Source: Verrucomicrobiota bacterium
GTDB taxonomy: Bacteria; Verrucomicrobiota; Verrucomicrobiia; Verrucomicrobiales; Akkermansiaceae
Length of the DNA: 57,187 nucleotides
Assembly: GCA_016871685.1 (NCBI GenBank)
Contig: VHCM01000003.1
Span: 1-57,187, forward strand
Direction: 5' to 3'
Shown: one piece after another, positions 18,786-31,842 of the stretch
How positions within the stretch are numbered: the stretch's first letter is position 1
Layout of the letters: each line of letters starts with the position of its first letter
Program-made: the position numbers and the translations under genes
The notes under the pieces: generated by a model
Told to the model about the DNA's origin: nothing
Seen by the model: only the letters and a program-made list of their open reading frames with translations
The model's database searches: none

Positions 18786-21506
18786 TCACGGTTGTCCAGT
18801 CACCCGCACGCGGAAAAACCCGCGCGCGGCACCGGCGGGAATCGTGATGACATGCTCCGAACCCGCGCCTGTGTGCACCGAATGCGTCTGCCACGTGACG
18901 AGGTCCGCGCTTTGCTGCACGGCGTAAACGATGCCGGTCGCCGCGGGAAACGAGAGTCGGCACGAACCGTCCGCGACACGGGCGAACGACAGCTCGAAGC
19001 GGGATGACGCGTCGAGCGGGTTCGAACCGAACGCGAATTCGTCCGCATCGGACATGCCGTCGTTGTCGTCGTCGGGATCCTCCGCATCGGCAATGCCGTC
19101 GCCATCATGGTCGGGCACGAGGAATTGCAGACTCAGGTTGTCGATCGCGATGCCCTGCGGTGCCAACACCGGCAGCGCGAACGACTGACCCGCATTCGCC
19201 TGACCCGGCGAATGCGCGATGCCGGTGAACTTGAACCACGAGAAATCCGCCGGCTTCGATCCGCTGCCGCGCAAACCCAGTGCCGCTTGGCCGATCGGAT
19301 CGCTGCCACCTTGCGTGACGCCGATGTTCACCGAGGTGAGCCCGGCCGCAGGTCCGGAGGTCGCGGTGAAGGATCCTTCGTACGAGATGAACTGGAGCAC
19401 GATTGTACCTCTTACAAGCGCGAATCCATCGGGTCCATTTTCGATGCCCGCGATGTATTTGGAATACAGTCTGTGTCCGGTCGGCATCAAATCTCCAGCA
19501 ATGAAGGTGTCGAGTGTGTGCGTGCCCTTGGTGCCGCCGCCCGCTCCGTCATAGAGCACCAGCGAGGTGCCGGCCAAGGTGCCGGTGTAGCCCGGGCCGA
19601 CCGCAATCTCGACGAACTCGCCTGTATCCGTGCCGGTGTTGTCGTAGTGGAACTCGTTGATGAAGACATCCGCGGGCGGCGGTGCCGGGCTGGCCCCGCC
19701 CGCATCAACGCTGAACCTCAGTTCCAAAACGCCGCCGGGCGGCACGTTGAAACCGGTTGCCGTACCCGAGAGCCGCGTGGCAAGTCCGCCCGGAACCGCG
19801 CCGGTGGCCAGCAAGTGGTCGGCACTGAAGTCTAGCGCGCCGACCGGCGAGGACACGCCGTTGGCGACCACCTCGACCCGCAGCGTGTTGATCGCGCCAT
19901 TGAGTGCCGCGCGCCATTGTTCGACATCGAACTCGATGCCAAGCGCGGTGAGCGATTGCGCCGACGCATTGGTCACCGGAACGGACATGACGCTGGTGCC
20001 GATGTTTACGAGGAAGCCCAACGCGCGTTCGTTGCCGCTGCCATAGGCGCGCAGGCCCGCGGTGGTCGATGATCCATCATCCTCGCCAACCCAGACGGAA
20101 GCGCCATCGATCGTCCACGGATCCGGCACGGCCGCGCCGTTGAAGCCATCGAAGGTTTCCGTGACCGTGGCATCAGGACCGGAGAGCGCATAGGGCTTGT
20201 CGATCTCGACAACCCTCAGTTGCCCGGTGTCGGGATCATACGCGTTGGCAGTGGCGGTGAGTGTGACGGAGCGTTCACCTTCGATGCGGAAATTGCGTGG
20301 CGCAGCGAGCACGGTGAAGGTGCACGAGGTGGAACCCGCCGGAATCGTGTGGGTGGTCGGCGTGATCGTCACCGCCGACGGGTCGCTCGCGGCGAGAGTC
20401 ACGGTGACCGCGCTGGCACGTGCGGCGGGCAGGCGGACCAGCACCGATGCGGGGATCGATGATCCTTCGGTGACGTTGCCGCGCGAAAGCAGGAGATCGA
20501 GATCGGGCAACTCGCCATCGAGCTCGACATCGGCGAAGACGGCGAGGTGGTCGGAGGCGGCGGCACTGGTTTCCGGCGACAGCGGATTCCCGGATTTGGG
20601 AAGCCCCACGCTGTTCGACGTGTCAAATTGCGAGTGATAGACCTCGGAATCGTGCGGCCTTCCAGCAAGCGCGGGCGACAGCAGGATGAGATCGAGCCGC
20701 GGATTGCTCTGGCTGAGGAACGTGCCGCTCGAGCCATTCAACTGGCGTGCGTCGAGCTGTACGGGGTTGAGCGAGGAGAAATAACTCGCGGGCACGGTGA
20801 GATAGGTCAGCGGAAACGCGATGTCCGCGCCAAGCGTGTAGGTCGAGGGCAGGTCGCCATTAGTTTTCCATGTGTCGTACTGCGACTGGCTGAAGTTGGC
20901 GATGGTGGCCGACGGATTGAAGTCACCGAGGATGATGAGGTTGTCGTCGTTGGTGTAGGCCGCCTCGAGATGCCGCACCAACCGCGTCATTTCCACAGTG
21001 CGCCGGAAGCGGTCGACCAGCAGGGTGCCCGATTTCAAGTGCAGCGACGCGATCACCGGATCCTGTGTGGTGCCAGGCACATCGACCTTCACCACCGGAT
21101 GGAGCCGCGTCATTTCTTTCGCACTCGTCGGCGATCCGACTTGCGTGGTCATCAGATAGGGATACCGCGAAAGAATCGCGACCCGCAGGCTGCTGTCGAA
21201 CGCGCTGCTCGACGGCGTGACAAACAGATAAGGATAGCCGAGCACCGCCGCGAGCAAGTCGAGATGATCGGGATTGCCCTGGATGTCCGCCGAGTGGATC
21301 TCCTGCAGCGCCACCACGTCCGCATTGATCCTCGCCAGGATCGACCTCACCGACTCATGATCGACCGTACCCGGAGCACCCAGACTGTAATCAAAATACG
21401 TTTCCGCGAAATGCGCGCCGATGTTGAAGGTGGCGACGCGCAGCCCGACGGCATGGGCACAGCCGATCCAGGCGAGAAGCCAGGCTGCCAGCGTGCGGGC
21501 GATCAT
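18786..21506 (-). CDS. Secreted endonuclease/exonuclease/phosphatase-family protein with lamin-tail-like and TSP3 segments
   Basis: The 906-aa protein has a signal peptide ('TLAAWLLAWIGCAHA'). An N-terminal EEP domain (about residues 20-330) follows, with 'VATFNIGAHF', 'VVALQEIHSAD' (metal Glu), 'IILGDFNPSA' and the catalytic 'SDHLAVFADV'. A Calx-beta/adhesion-like region follows at about 335-420. A lamin-tail-type segment starts near residue 615 ('INEFHYDNTG', 'GEFVEIA'), TSP3-like Asp repeats lie near 800, and the C-terminus ends 'ARGFFRVRVTGQP'. It may be an extracellular nuclease or phosphodiesterase that scavenges DNA. No sorting signal is visible. It is divergent from the fusion enzyme gene at 21621. 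Confidence 0.82.
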   Translation of the reverse strand: MIARTLAAWLLAWIGCAHAVGLRVATFNIGAHFAETYFDYSLGAPGTVDHESVRSILARINADVVALQEIHSADIQGNPDHLDLLAAVLGYPYLFVTPSSSAFDSSLRVAILSRYPYLMTTQVGSPTSAKEMTRLHPVVKVDVPGTTQDPVIASLHLKSGTLLVDRFRRTVEMTRLVRHLEAAYTNDDNLIILGDFNPSATIANFSQSQYDTWKTNGDLPSTYTLGADIAFPLTYLTVPASYFSSLNPVQLDARQLNGSSGTFLSQSNPRLDLILLSPALAGRPHDSEVYHSQFDTSNSVGLPKSGNPLSPETSAAASDHLAVFADVELDGELPDLDLLLSRGNVTEGSSIPASVLVRLPAARASAVTVTLAASDPSAVTITPTTHTIPAGSTSCTFTVLAAPRNFRIEGERSVTLTATANAYDPDTGQLRVVEIDKPYALSGPDATVTETFDGFNGAAVPDPWTIDGASVWVGEDDGSSTTAGLRAYGSGNERALGFLVNIGTSVMSVPVTNASAQSLTALGIEFDVEQWRAALNGAINTLRVEVVANGVSSPVGALDFSADHLLATGAVPGGLATRLSGTATGFNVPPGGVLELRFSVDAGGASPAPPPADVFINEFHYDNTGTDTGEFVEIAVGPGYTGTLAGTSLVLYDGAGGGTKGTHTLDTFIAGDLMPTGHRLYSKYIAGIENGPDGFALVRGTIVLQFISYEGSFTATSGPAAGLTSVNIGVTQGGSDPIGQAALGLRGSGSKPADFSWFKFTGIAHSPGQANAGQSFALPVLAPQGIAIDNLSLQFLVPDHDGDGIADAEDPDDDNDGMSDADEFAFGSNPLDASSRFELSFARVADGSCRLSFPAATGIVYAVQQSADLVTWQTHSVHTGAGSEHVITIPAGAARGFFRVRVTGQP

Positions 21507-21620
21507 GACGAATGCCTAACACGATCCCGCCCGATTGTCGCTGCGAATCGCATGCCTGCGTGTTTTTGCCGCGACGCATGGGTTGACGCCGACCTCGATT
21601 CCGGGCCGAAATGGCGCGTC

Positions 21621-24950
<3,330 letters not shown>

Positions 24951-25024
24951 TCACACGAGACGCTCCGCCTCACTCTTCACTCCTCCGGCTTGCGGACCCG
25001 CCCGCGGCCATCCAGCATCCGCGC

Positions 25025-28000
25025 ATGTTTGCCGCCGATCATCCGTTCCTCCAGCTCACCCCGCCGCGTGTCGTGCATGCGCTCGACCGCCTCAAGCAGA
25101 TGATCTGGGAGGATCCGCAGACGGTCGAAGTCGCGTTTTCCGGATCGCGCCGCGGCGCGGTTCCGTTCGCCGACGCGCGTCGCCTCAGCTACGAGCTGGT
25201 CGCGCTTCCCTTCGTGTGGGGCCGGTTGTTCGAAACCGGATGGTTTCATCTGCGGTTTCCAGAAGAGTCCGGAACGTCACCGCGCTATCTTCATTGGCAC
25301 GACCAGGGCGAGGGCACGCTGTTTCTCGATGAGACGCCGTACTACGGATTCGACGTCGCGCACCGGCAAGTGCGGCTTCCCGACGGAACGACAGAGGGCT
25401 GGATGGAAAGCCTGTGTCTGCAAAGCGCGATCTGGTATCCCGGGGCGACCGGCACCGGTCCGCGTGGCAGCGAGTTGTCGGCGGCGTCGATCGTGCGTCG
25501 CAACGATGCCGCATGGCAGGCGTGGAACCGGATGTTCGTCTTGTACGATCTGGCGAAATCCGAGGCGACCCCGTCGATCGAGTTCGCGGGACTGATGGAG
25601 GAAGGCAGTCGTCACCGCAAACCGCTGGAGAACGTGTCCGTGCTGTTGCGGCGCGTGCTGCGCGTGCTCGACGACGCGGTGAACGCGCTTGACGCAGGCG
25701 GCGTGGACGCGCTTCTCGCCGTGCTGGATCGCGCGATGCCGTTGCTGCGCGAGTCGCCGATGCCGGTGCGTGGCGTGCTCACCGGCCATGCGCACATCGA
25801 CCTCGTCTGGCTGTGGCCCGAGGACAACGCCGAGTTCAAGGCGCGGCACACCTTCGCCAGCATGAACCGGCTGATGGACGACTACCCGGAATTCCGTTTC
25901 GCCTATTCGCAATCGGCTTCCTACGAGGCGGTCCAACGCACTTGCCCGGCGCTGATGGATGCCGTGCGCCGCCGGGTGAAACAAGGATGCTGGGAAGGCG
26001 TGGGCGCGAGCTACGTCGAGATGGACAACCTGCTGCCCTGCGGCGAAGCGCTGGTGCGCTCGTTCCTCGTCGGACAGCAATCGTTCCGCGAGCTGCTCGG
26101 CGAAAGCTCGACGACCCTGTGGCTGCCCGACGTGTTCGGTTATTCCGGCTGCCTGCCGCAGATCATGCGCCAGTGCGGAGTGGACCGCTTCTTCACGACG
26201 AAGCTCACTTGGTCGAACATCAACCGCTTTCCCTACAGCAGTTTCATCTGGCGCGGCGCCGACGGATCCGAGGTGCTCACGCATGTGACCCAGGAACTCG
26301 GCTACCATCAGGATGCGACGCCGGCCGAAGGACGCGCCGCGGCGCGTGCGTATCTGCAATCCGACGTTCACAACGCGTTCCTCCAGCCGGTCGGCTACGG
26401 CGACGGCGGCGGCGGTGCGACACCGGAGATTTGCGAACGCGCGCGGCTTCTCGCCGAGCTTGGCGGCGTGCCGCGCACCGGCTGGGGACGCATCGACGAC
26501 TTCTTCGACGATCTCGAACAAGCGCGCGCGCGACTGCCGCACTACCAAGGCGAGTTGTACCTTGAGTACCACCGCGGCACCTTCACCACCCACGGCGACC
26601 TCAAAGCGGCGTTCCGCGGACTCGAGCGCGCGCTGCAGGTCGAGGAGGCCGCGCACGCGCTGATGCGGCTCGGTCCGGTCGATGCACACGCGTGGAAGCG
26701 CCTGCTCTTCAGCCAGTTCCACGATTACATTCCGGGCAGCAGCATCCGCGAAGTCTATCAGGAGGGAATTCCGGAGCTGCGCCAACTCGCGGTGTCGTCC
26801 GCGCAACGCACGACTTCGACGCTCGGTGCCGGCGGCGCTTGGTTCAACCCGTTGCCGTTGCCACGCGTGGAAGTGATCGATGATGGCAACCACCCATCGC
26901 TGGTGACCCTTCCCCCGCTGTGCGCCGTGGATCCCGCCGATCTTCCGAAGCAACCATTCATGATGCCGGAAACCGTCGGATTGTCGATTCAAAGCGACCG
27001 GATTCGCGTGGAACTCAATGAGAACGGCGAAATTTCGAGCCTCGTGATCGACGGCACCGCGGTGGAAATCGAATCGCCGCTCAACCAGTTCTGGCTCCAC
27101 CCCGATCTGCCGCACAAGTACCCCGCATGGGACATCGACCGTCAGACGCTCTCGCTCGGCCGCAGGCTCGACACGGCGGTCGAGTGCGTTGCGGCCGCAT
27201 CCGACACGCCCGGCCAGGCCGGCATCACGTTCCGACGCAAGGTTGGCGAAGCCAGCACGCTCGAGCTGACGTATCTCGTCGACGTCCGTCATCCGGTGGT
27301 CCAGGTGGTTCTCGAGATCGACTGGCAGGAGCGCGATGCGATGCTGCGGGCGGTGTTTCCGACGCGCTATCGCGGACGCCACGCACGCTTCGGCTCGCCC
27401 TACAACAGCGTGCTGCGCGGACAACAGCCGGGTGATCCGCGCGACGAGGCGATGTTCGAAGCCTCTGCCAGCCGCTGGGCGGTGGTTTGCGACGACAACC
27501 AGTCGCAGGGACTCCAGCTCGTCACCGAGGCGAAGTACGGCATGGGCTGTCGCGACGGCACGCTCGGGCTGTCGCTGGTGCGCTCGGTGCGCGTGAGCGG
27601 CGAGCCAGGTGCGTACTTCGGCATCTTCCACGAAGGCAATCGCACGCTGCAGGACCGCGACCCGCACAGCGACCGCATGCGGCACACGATCCGCTATGCG
27701 ATCGGACGCTTCGCACAAGAACTGCCGCGCACGGAATCCCCCGCCGCTCTCGCCGACCTGCTGTACACGCCTCCCGTCAGAGCCACCCGCACCGGTCATG
27801 CCGGACTGCTCGGCATTGATGATGGCGATTCGCTCGTGCCTGCATGGGCCAATCCGCTTGCCGACGGCTCGTGGATCCTGCGGCTTCACGAAACGCTGGG
27901 CCGCTCGGGACAAGCGCGACTGCAACTTGCGGAGGGATGGCACGCCACGCGGACGAACCTCGCCGAAACCACGCAAGAACCGCTCGACGGACTGCTCGCC

Positions 28001-28063
28001 TTCCGGCCTTACGAAATCGTCAGCGTCATCCTCCGGAGTAGCAGCGCGCCACCCGCGGCGTGA
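25025..28063 (+). CDS. Alpha-mannosidase, glycoside hydrolase family 38
   Basis: The 1012-aa enzyme should hydrolyse terminal alpha-mannosyl residues. GH38 landmarks are the zinc-binding 'GHAHIDLVWLW' (His257, Asp259), the nucleophile in 'LWLPDVFGYSGCLPQI' (Asp369), and 'LFSQFHDYIPGSS' around 560 with the remaining metal ligand. The N-terminal beta-sandwich and C-terminal beta-rich domains are both present, so the protein is full length. No signal peptide is seen, so it is probably cytoplasmic and acts on imported oligosaccharides or heteroglycans. It lies 74 bp downstream of the kinase-nucleotidyltransferase fusion and probably shares its transcript, suggesting glycan breakdown coupled to sugar activation. 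Its 3' end overlaps alr by 38 bp. Confidence 0.93.
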   Translation: MFAADHPFLQLTPPRVVHALDRLKQMIWEDPQTVEVAFSGSRRGAVPFADARRLSYELVALPFVWGRLFETGWFHLRFPEESGTSPRYLHWHDQGEGTLFLDETPYYGFDVAHRQVRLPDGTTEGWMESLCLQSAIWYPGATGTGPRGSELSAASIVRRNDAAWQAWNRMFVLYDLAKSEATPSIEFAGLMEEGSRHRKPLENVSVLLRRVLRVLDDAVNALDAGGVDALLAVLDRAMPLLRESPMPVRGVLTGHAHIDLVWLWPEDNAEFKARHTFASMNRLMDDYPEFRFAYSQSASYEAVQRTCPALMDAVRRRVKQGCWEGVGASYVEMDNLLPCGEALVRSFLVGQQSFRELLGESSTTLWLPDVFGYSGCLPQIMRQCGVDRFFTTKLTWSNINRFPYSSFIWRGADGSEVLTHVTQELGYHQDATPAEGRAAARAYLQSDVHNAFLQPVGYGDGGGGATPEICERARLLAELGGVPRTGWGRIDDFFDDLEQARARLPHYQGELYLEYHRGTFTTHGDLKAAFRGLERALQVEEAAHALMRLGPVDAHAWKRLLFSQFHDYIPGSSIREVYQEGIPELRQLAVSSAQRTTSTLGAGGAWFNPLPLPRVEVIDDGNHPSLVTLPPLCAVDPADLPKQPFMMPETVGLSIQSDRIRVELNENGEISSLVIDGTAVEIESPLNQFWLHPDLPHKYPAWDIDRQTLSLGRRLDTAVECVAAASDTPGQAGITFRRKVGEASTLELTYLVDVRHPVVQVVLEIDWQERDAMLRAVFPTRYRGRHARFGSPYNSVLRGQQPGDPRDEAMFEASASRWAVVCDDNQSQGLQLVTEAKYGMGCRDGTLGLSLVRSVRVSGEPGAYFGIFHEGNRTLQDRDPHSDRMRHTIRYAIGRFAQELPRTESPAALADLLYTPPVRATRTGHAGLLGIDDGDSLVPAWANPLADGSWILRLHETLGRSGQARLQLAEGWHATRTNLAETTQEPLDGLLAFRPYEIVSVILRSSSAPPAA

Positions 28064-29138
28064 TGCCGGTGAAAATCTCCCACGCGATGGTCCCGGCTTT
28101 TTGCGCGACTTCGTGAACCGGAATGTTCGCGCCGAACAATTCGACCTTGTCGCCCTCGACCACCCGGCCCGCATCAGTGACATCCACCATGATCTGATCC
28201 ATCGTCACGCGGCCGATCACCGGGCAGTCGTGTCCGCCGATGTGCACGCGCGCGCCGTTTCCCGAGAGATGCCGCGGGTAGCCGTCGCCATAGCCGATGC
28301 CAATGGTGGCGACACGGGTCGGCCGGGTCGTGACAAACTGCCTGCCATAGGAAACCCCGTGGCCCGCAGGGAGCAATCGCACCAGAGTGACGCGGGAGTT
28401 GAGCGTCATCACCGGACGGAGTCCCGTCTGGTGACGCGGCAATGGCGACACGCCGTAGAGCATCAATCCCGGCCGGGTCAAATTGCAGAGTCGCCGATCA
28501 TAGCCGAGCAATCCCGCACTGTTGAGCAAATGCCTCCAGCGGAAGTTGGAGGCACCGCCGAGCCGCTCGAGAATGCGGTGATAGCGGTCGATCTGCGCGT
28601 GCGTGAACTCCTCGTCTTCATCAGCCGATGGCAGATGCGAGCCGATTCCCTCGATCTCCAGATGCCGGAACGACTCGAGGGCTTCCATCAGCCCGTCGAG
28701 TCCGTCCTCGGGAAACCCGCCGCGGCCCATGCCGGTGTCCACTGCGAGATGCACGCGCAACCGGCGACCTGCCGCAGTAGCAAGCCGGTCGAAGTGCGCG
28801 GCCTCCTCGAGCGATGAGAGACAGGGCGTCCAGTCGCGCGCGACCACTTCGGCGCGCTCCTCCGCCCAAGTTGCGCCGAGCAGATAGATGCGCGTGTCCA
28901 CGCCCGCATCGCGGATGCGGCGCGCCTCGCCGACATTGGCCACTCCGACAAACGCGACGCGCTCGGCCGCCAGGACTTTGGCAACGGGCTCAAGCCCGTG
29001 ACCGTAGGCACCGGCTTTGACGACAACCATCACATCGGCACCACCGGCTTCGCGTGCCACATTCAGATTGGATCGCAGCGTCGCGAGATCGATGTCGGCC
29101 CACGCGCGGGGCGGCGAAACAGGCAGATCGGCATCCAC
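28026..29138 (-). CDS. alr: Alanine racemase
   Basis: Alr interconverts L- and D-alanine for peptidoglycan and needs PLP. The PLP lysine is Lys41 in 'VVKAGAYGHGL', where the family usually has KANAYGHG; the Asn-to-Gly change at the third position is conservative enough to keep the call. The catalytic tyrosine lies in 'GHGVSYGRQF', and 'IGRVTMDQIMVDVT' and 'GIGYGDGYPR' are classic Alr segments. At 370 aa it has normal length. The gene converges on the mannosidase with a 38-bp overlap. Confidence 0.95.
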   Translation of the reverse strand: MDADLPVSPPRAWADIDLATLRSNLNVAREAGGADVMVVVKAGAYGHGLEPVAKVLAAERVAFVGVANVGEARRIRDAGVDTRIYLLGATWAEERAEVVARDWTPCLSSLEEAAHFDRLATAAGRRLRVHLAVDTGMGRGGFPEDGLDGLMEALESFRHLEIEGIGSHLPSADEDEEFTHAQIDRYHRILERLGGASNFRWRHLLNSAGLLGYDRRLCNLTRPGLMLYGVSPLPRHQTGLRPVMTLNSRVTLVRLLPAGHGVSYGRQFVTTRPTRVATIGIGYGDGYPRHLSGNGARVHIGGHDCPVIGRVTMDQIMVDVTDAGRVVEGDKVELFGANIPVHEVAQKAGTIAWEIFTGITPRVARCYSGG

Positions 29139-29269
29139 GAAGCGCAGGCTAGTCGATGGCCCGCGCGTGACAAGCGCCGGGTTGACCCGCGAAACGCACG
29201 CCTGGCTGGATTGACTCCGCCGTCCATCCTGATTTGCGCCCTCCGGGCGTTGAAATGATGGGCGCGAAG

Positions 29270-29343
29270 CGCGCCTGGCTGGATTCGAACCAGCGACCGT
29301 CCGCTTAGAAGGCGGGTGCTCTATCCAACTGAGCTACAGGCGC
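29270..29343 (-). tRNA. tRNA-Arg (anticodon TCT)
   Basis: The minus strand folds into a cloverleaf. The 7-bp acceptor pairs GCGCCTG with CAGGCGC, the T arm is GCTGG-TTCGAAT-CCAGC, and the anticodon loop CTTCTAA places TCT at positions 34-36. The outermost anticodon-stem pair is a C-A mismatch. CCA is not encoded. The gene lies between alr and der. Confidence 0.95.
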
Positions 29344-29472
29344 ATCACCGTGGTGGATAGCAGCATTGCCGCGAGCTGTCAAAATCCGCTTCGCGCGTCG
29401 ACGGCGTCGCATTCGGCCCTCACCACCGCTCCACCCTTGCACAGGCGCGCGTTCCGCCGTTTGATCCGCGCC

Positions 29473-30876
29473 ATGCCATCCGTCGCCATCGTCGGACGCC
29501 CGAACGTCGGGAAGTCCGCTCTGTTCAACCGCCTCGCCGGGCGGCGGATCGCCATCGTCCACGACCAACCCGGCGTCACGCGAGACCGCATCACCGCACC
29601 ATCGGCGGCGACCGCCACGCTATGCACGCTCATCGACACCGGCGGAATCGGCGGGCACACCGGCGACGGATTCGAGGAACTCGTCACGGTCGAGGCCGAC
29701 ATCGCGATGCAGGCGGCCGACCTGATCCTGTTCGTCGTCGACGGGCGCGACGGATTGCTGCCGGCCGATCGCGAACTGGCGCGCAAACTGCGCAAGGCCA
29801 CCGCACCGGTCCTGCTGGTGGTGAACAAGGTGGACGACGCGAAACACGAAAGCGCGACCGGAGAATTCGCCGCACTCGGGTTTTGCGAAACCATCGCCGT
29901 CTCGGCCGAGCATGGCCGCGGCATCGCCGGGCTGTGCGAGTCGATCGACCGCATCGTCTCGCCGCTCGCCCGACAACGCGAGGCCGAGGCGGTCGCCGCG
30001 GAGAGCGTCGGCATCCGCCTCTGCATCGTCGGCAGACCCAACGCGGGCAAATCGTCATTGGTCAATGCGATCCTCAAGGACGAGCGCACGATCGTTTCCG
30101 ACATCGCCGGCACCACGCGCGACGCGATCGACCTCCCCTGCGCCTACCGCAGCGAGCGGTTCACGCTGATCGACACCGCCGGCCTGCGGGCGCGATCCAA
30201 GCGCGACAGCTCGGTCGAGGTGTTCTCCGCAATGCGCACGGTCAAGGCCGTGCGGCGCTCCGACCTGTGCGTGCTGGTGGTGGACCTCGCCGCCGGCATC
30301 ACCGCGCAGGACCGCAAGATCGCGCAGGTGATCCTCGAGGAGAAAAAACCCTGCCTGGTGGTCCTGAATAAATTCGACCTCTACCAGCCGAAGGCCGATC
30401 CGAAAACGCGGGTGCGCGAGGCGACCGCACACCTGCGCCGCGAGCTGTTCTTCCTGCACGATACCCCCTTCGTGATCTGCTCCGCGAAGACGCGCACATC
30501 GGTGGATGCCGTGCTCGGCGAGACATTGAAGATCCGGGATGCCGCACAGGACGTGCCGACCACCGGTCAGCTCAACCGCATCCTGCAGCAGGCGTTCGAG
30601 GCGAACCCGCCGCCGCTCGACCGCAAGCTCAAGCGCAGGCTCAAGCTCTACTACGCCACGGCAGCGGTCAACGAACGCTACAGCCTCGTGCCGGTGCCGA
30701 CGCTCGTCCTGTTCGTCAACGACAAGCGGCTCCTCACCGCGAGCTACGAATCGTATCTGGTGAACTGCTTCCGCGAAGGCCGTCCGGCGCCGGGCATTCC
30801 GGTGATCCTGTCGGTGCGCTCTCGTCAGCGGCGCGAGTGGATCGGCGGCAAGGGCGACGGCAACGCGGACGGCTGA
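29473..30876 (+). CDS. der: Ribosome biogenesis GTPase Der (EngA)
   Basis: Der is a tandem-GTPase needed for 50S subunit maturation. Two G domains are present. The first has 'GRPNVGKSALFN', 'DTGGIGG' and 'NKVDDA'; the second has 'GRPNAGKSSLVN', 'DTAGLRARSKR' and 'NKFDLYQ'. A C-terminal KH-like domain ends near 'RSRQRREWIGGK'. At 467 aa it is typical. The ATG at 29473 places the first P-loop at residues 8-15, as in homologues. It is transcribed alone, convergent with the EamA gene 8 bp away. Confidence 0.95.
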   Translation: MPSVAIVGRPNVGKSALFNRLAGRRIAIVHDQPGVTRDRITAPSAATATLCTLIDTGGIGGHTGDGFEELVTVEADIAMQAADLILFVVDGRDGLLPADRELARKLRKATAPVLLVVNKVDDAKHESATGEFAALGFCETIAVSAEHGRGIAGLCESIDRIVSPLARQREAEAVAAESVGIRLCIVGRPNAGKSSLVNAILKDERTIVSDIAGTTRDAIDLPCAYRSERFTLIDTAGLRARSKRDSSVEVFSAMRTVKAVRRSDLCVLVVDLAAGITAQDRKIAQVILEEKKPCLVVLNKFDLYQPKADPKTRVREATAHLRRELFFLHDTPFVICSAKTRTSVDAVLGETLKIRDAAQDVPTTGQLNRILQQAFEANPPPLDRKLKRRLKLYYATAAVNERYSLVPVPTLVLFVNDKRLLTASYESYLVNCFREGRPAPGIPVILSVRSRQRREWIGGKGDGNADG

Positions 30877-30884
30877 CGGATCAC

Positions 30885-31784
30885 TCACGCGGCCGGCTTG
30901 CGGCGCGCCATCCAGCGCAGGCCCAGCGGATGCAGCAGGTTTGCCGCGAGGATGGTGAGCGTGCCGAGATAGAAACCGGGGTGGAGTTGGCGGTGTTCGC
31001 CGAACAGCAGGGCCGCGGCGAGGATGCCGTAAACAGGCTCGAAATTCACCGCGAGATTCGAGGTGTAGGCACTCAGATGCCGCAGCAGATGGATGTGAAA
31101 CGCGTGCGCGAACACGGTGCAGGCCAGCGCGAGGATCAGGATCCACAGGAAGTCGAGCCCGTTCCAATCGAACATGCGGAGGTATCCGCCGATGCCGTCG
31201 AAGAACGGCAACAAAAGCAGGCAGACCGCGCAGGCACCGATCATCTCCCAAACGACCATCACTTGCGGGCTCATCCCGTGACCACGCACCAGACGTCGGT
31301 TGAGCACGGGAAACACCGCCGCGAGCAGCGCGCTGAGCAAGGCCACCAGCAGGCCGGCGAGACGGCCGCGCTCGAAGCCCGCGACGAGCACGATGCCGCA
31401 AACGACCAGCACGCCGAGGCCAACTTCGAGCGGACGCACCGGACGCTTTTCGAGCAGGGGCTCGGTGAAGGCGGTGAAGAACGTGGACGTCGCGAGGCCC
31501 GCGAGACAGATCGAGATGTTGGCGAGCTTGATCGCGCCGAAGAAACACATCCAGTGCAAACCCGCGAGACAGCCGATGCCGAGCAGCATCGGAATCGTCC
31601 CCGGTGGCGGCATCAGGCGGCGGCGCAGGATGAAGACCACCAGCGCCGCACCACCGACGGCGGCGAAAGCGGTGCGCCAAACGACCAACGCCGGAGCCGA
31701 CAAGGTGATCAGATGACCGAAAATCGCGGTGGTCGCGTACAACAGCACCAACAAATGAAGCTGGAGATGGATCATCCGGGGCAT
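30885..31784 (-). CDS. EamA-family (DMT) transporter
   Basis: The 299-aa protein has about ten hydrophobic helices in two five-helix halves, as in drug/metabolite exporters of the EamA family. Typical features are the early 'YATTAIFGHLITLSAPALVVWRTAF' first repeat in character, and a 'YTSNLAVNFEPVYGILAAALLFGE' stretch in the second half where EamA proteins have the conserved Pro and Glu. The substrate is unknown; amino acids or small metabolites are usual. An ATG at 31775 three codons later is an equally good start. The gene follows lysA by 58 bp on the same strand, so a role in amino-acid export is possible. Confidence 0.85.
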   Translation of the reverse strand: MPRMIHLQLHLLVLLYATTAIFGHLITLSAPALVVWRTAFAAVGGAALVVFILRRRLMPPPGTIPMLLGIGCLAGLHWMCFFGAIKLANISICLAGLATSTFFTAFTEPLLEKRPVRPLEVGLGVLVVCGIVLVAGFERGRLAGLLVALLSALLAAVFPVLNRRLVRGHGMSPQVMVVWEMIGACAVCLLLLPFFDGIGGYLRMFDWNGLDFLWILILALACTVFAHAFHIHLLRHLSAYTSNLAVNFEPVYGILAAALLFGEHRQLHPGFYLGTLTILAANLLHPLGLRWMARRKPAA

Positions 31785-31842
31785 CGTGGCTCGGGAGCGG
31801 TTGCTCCGACGGGTCTCCAGCCAAGCGGCACCCGTCGGCAAA

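Noticed and set aside
25277-28183. Minus-strand open frame of 968 aa over the mannosidase
   Set aside because: It is fully antisense to a GH38 enzyme with all catalytic motifs; the translation is Arg/Ala/His-rich with no domain.
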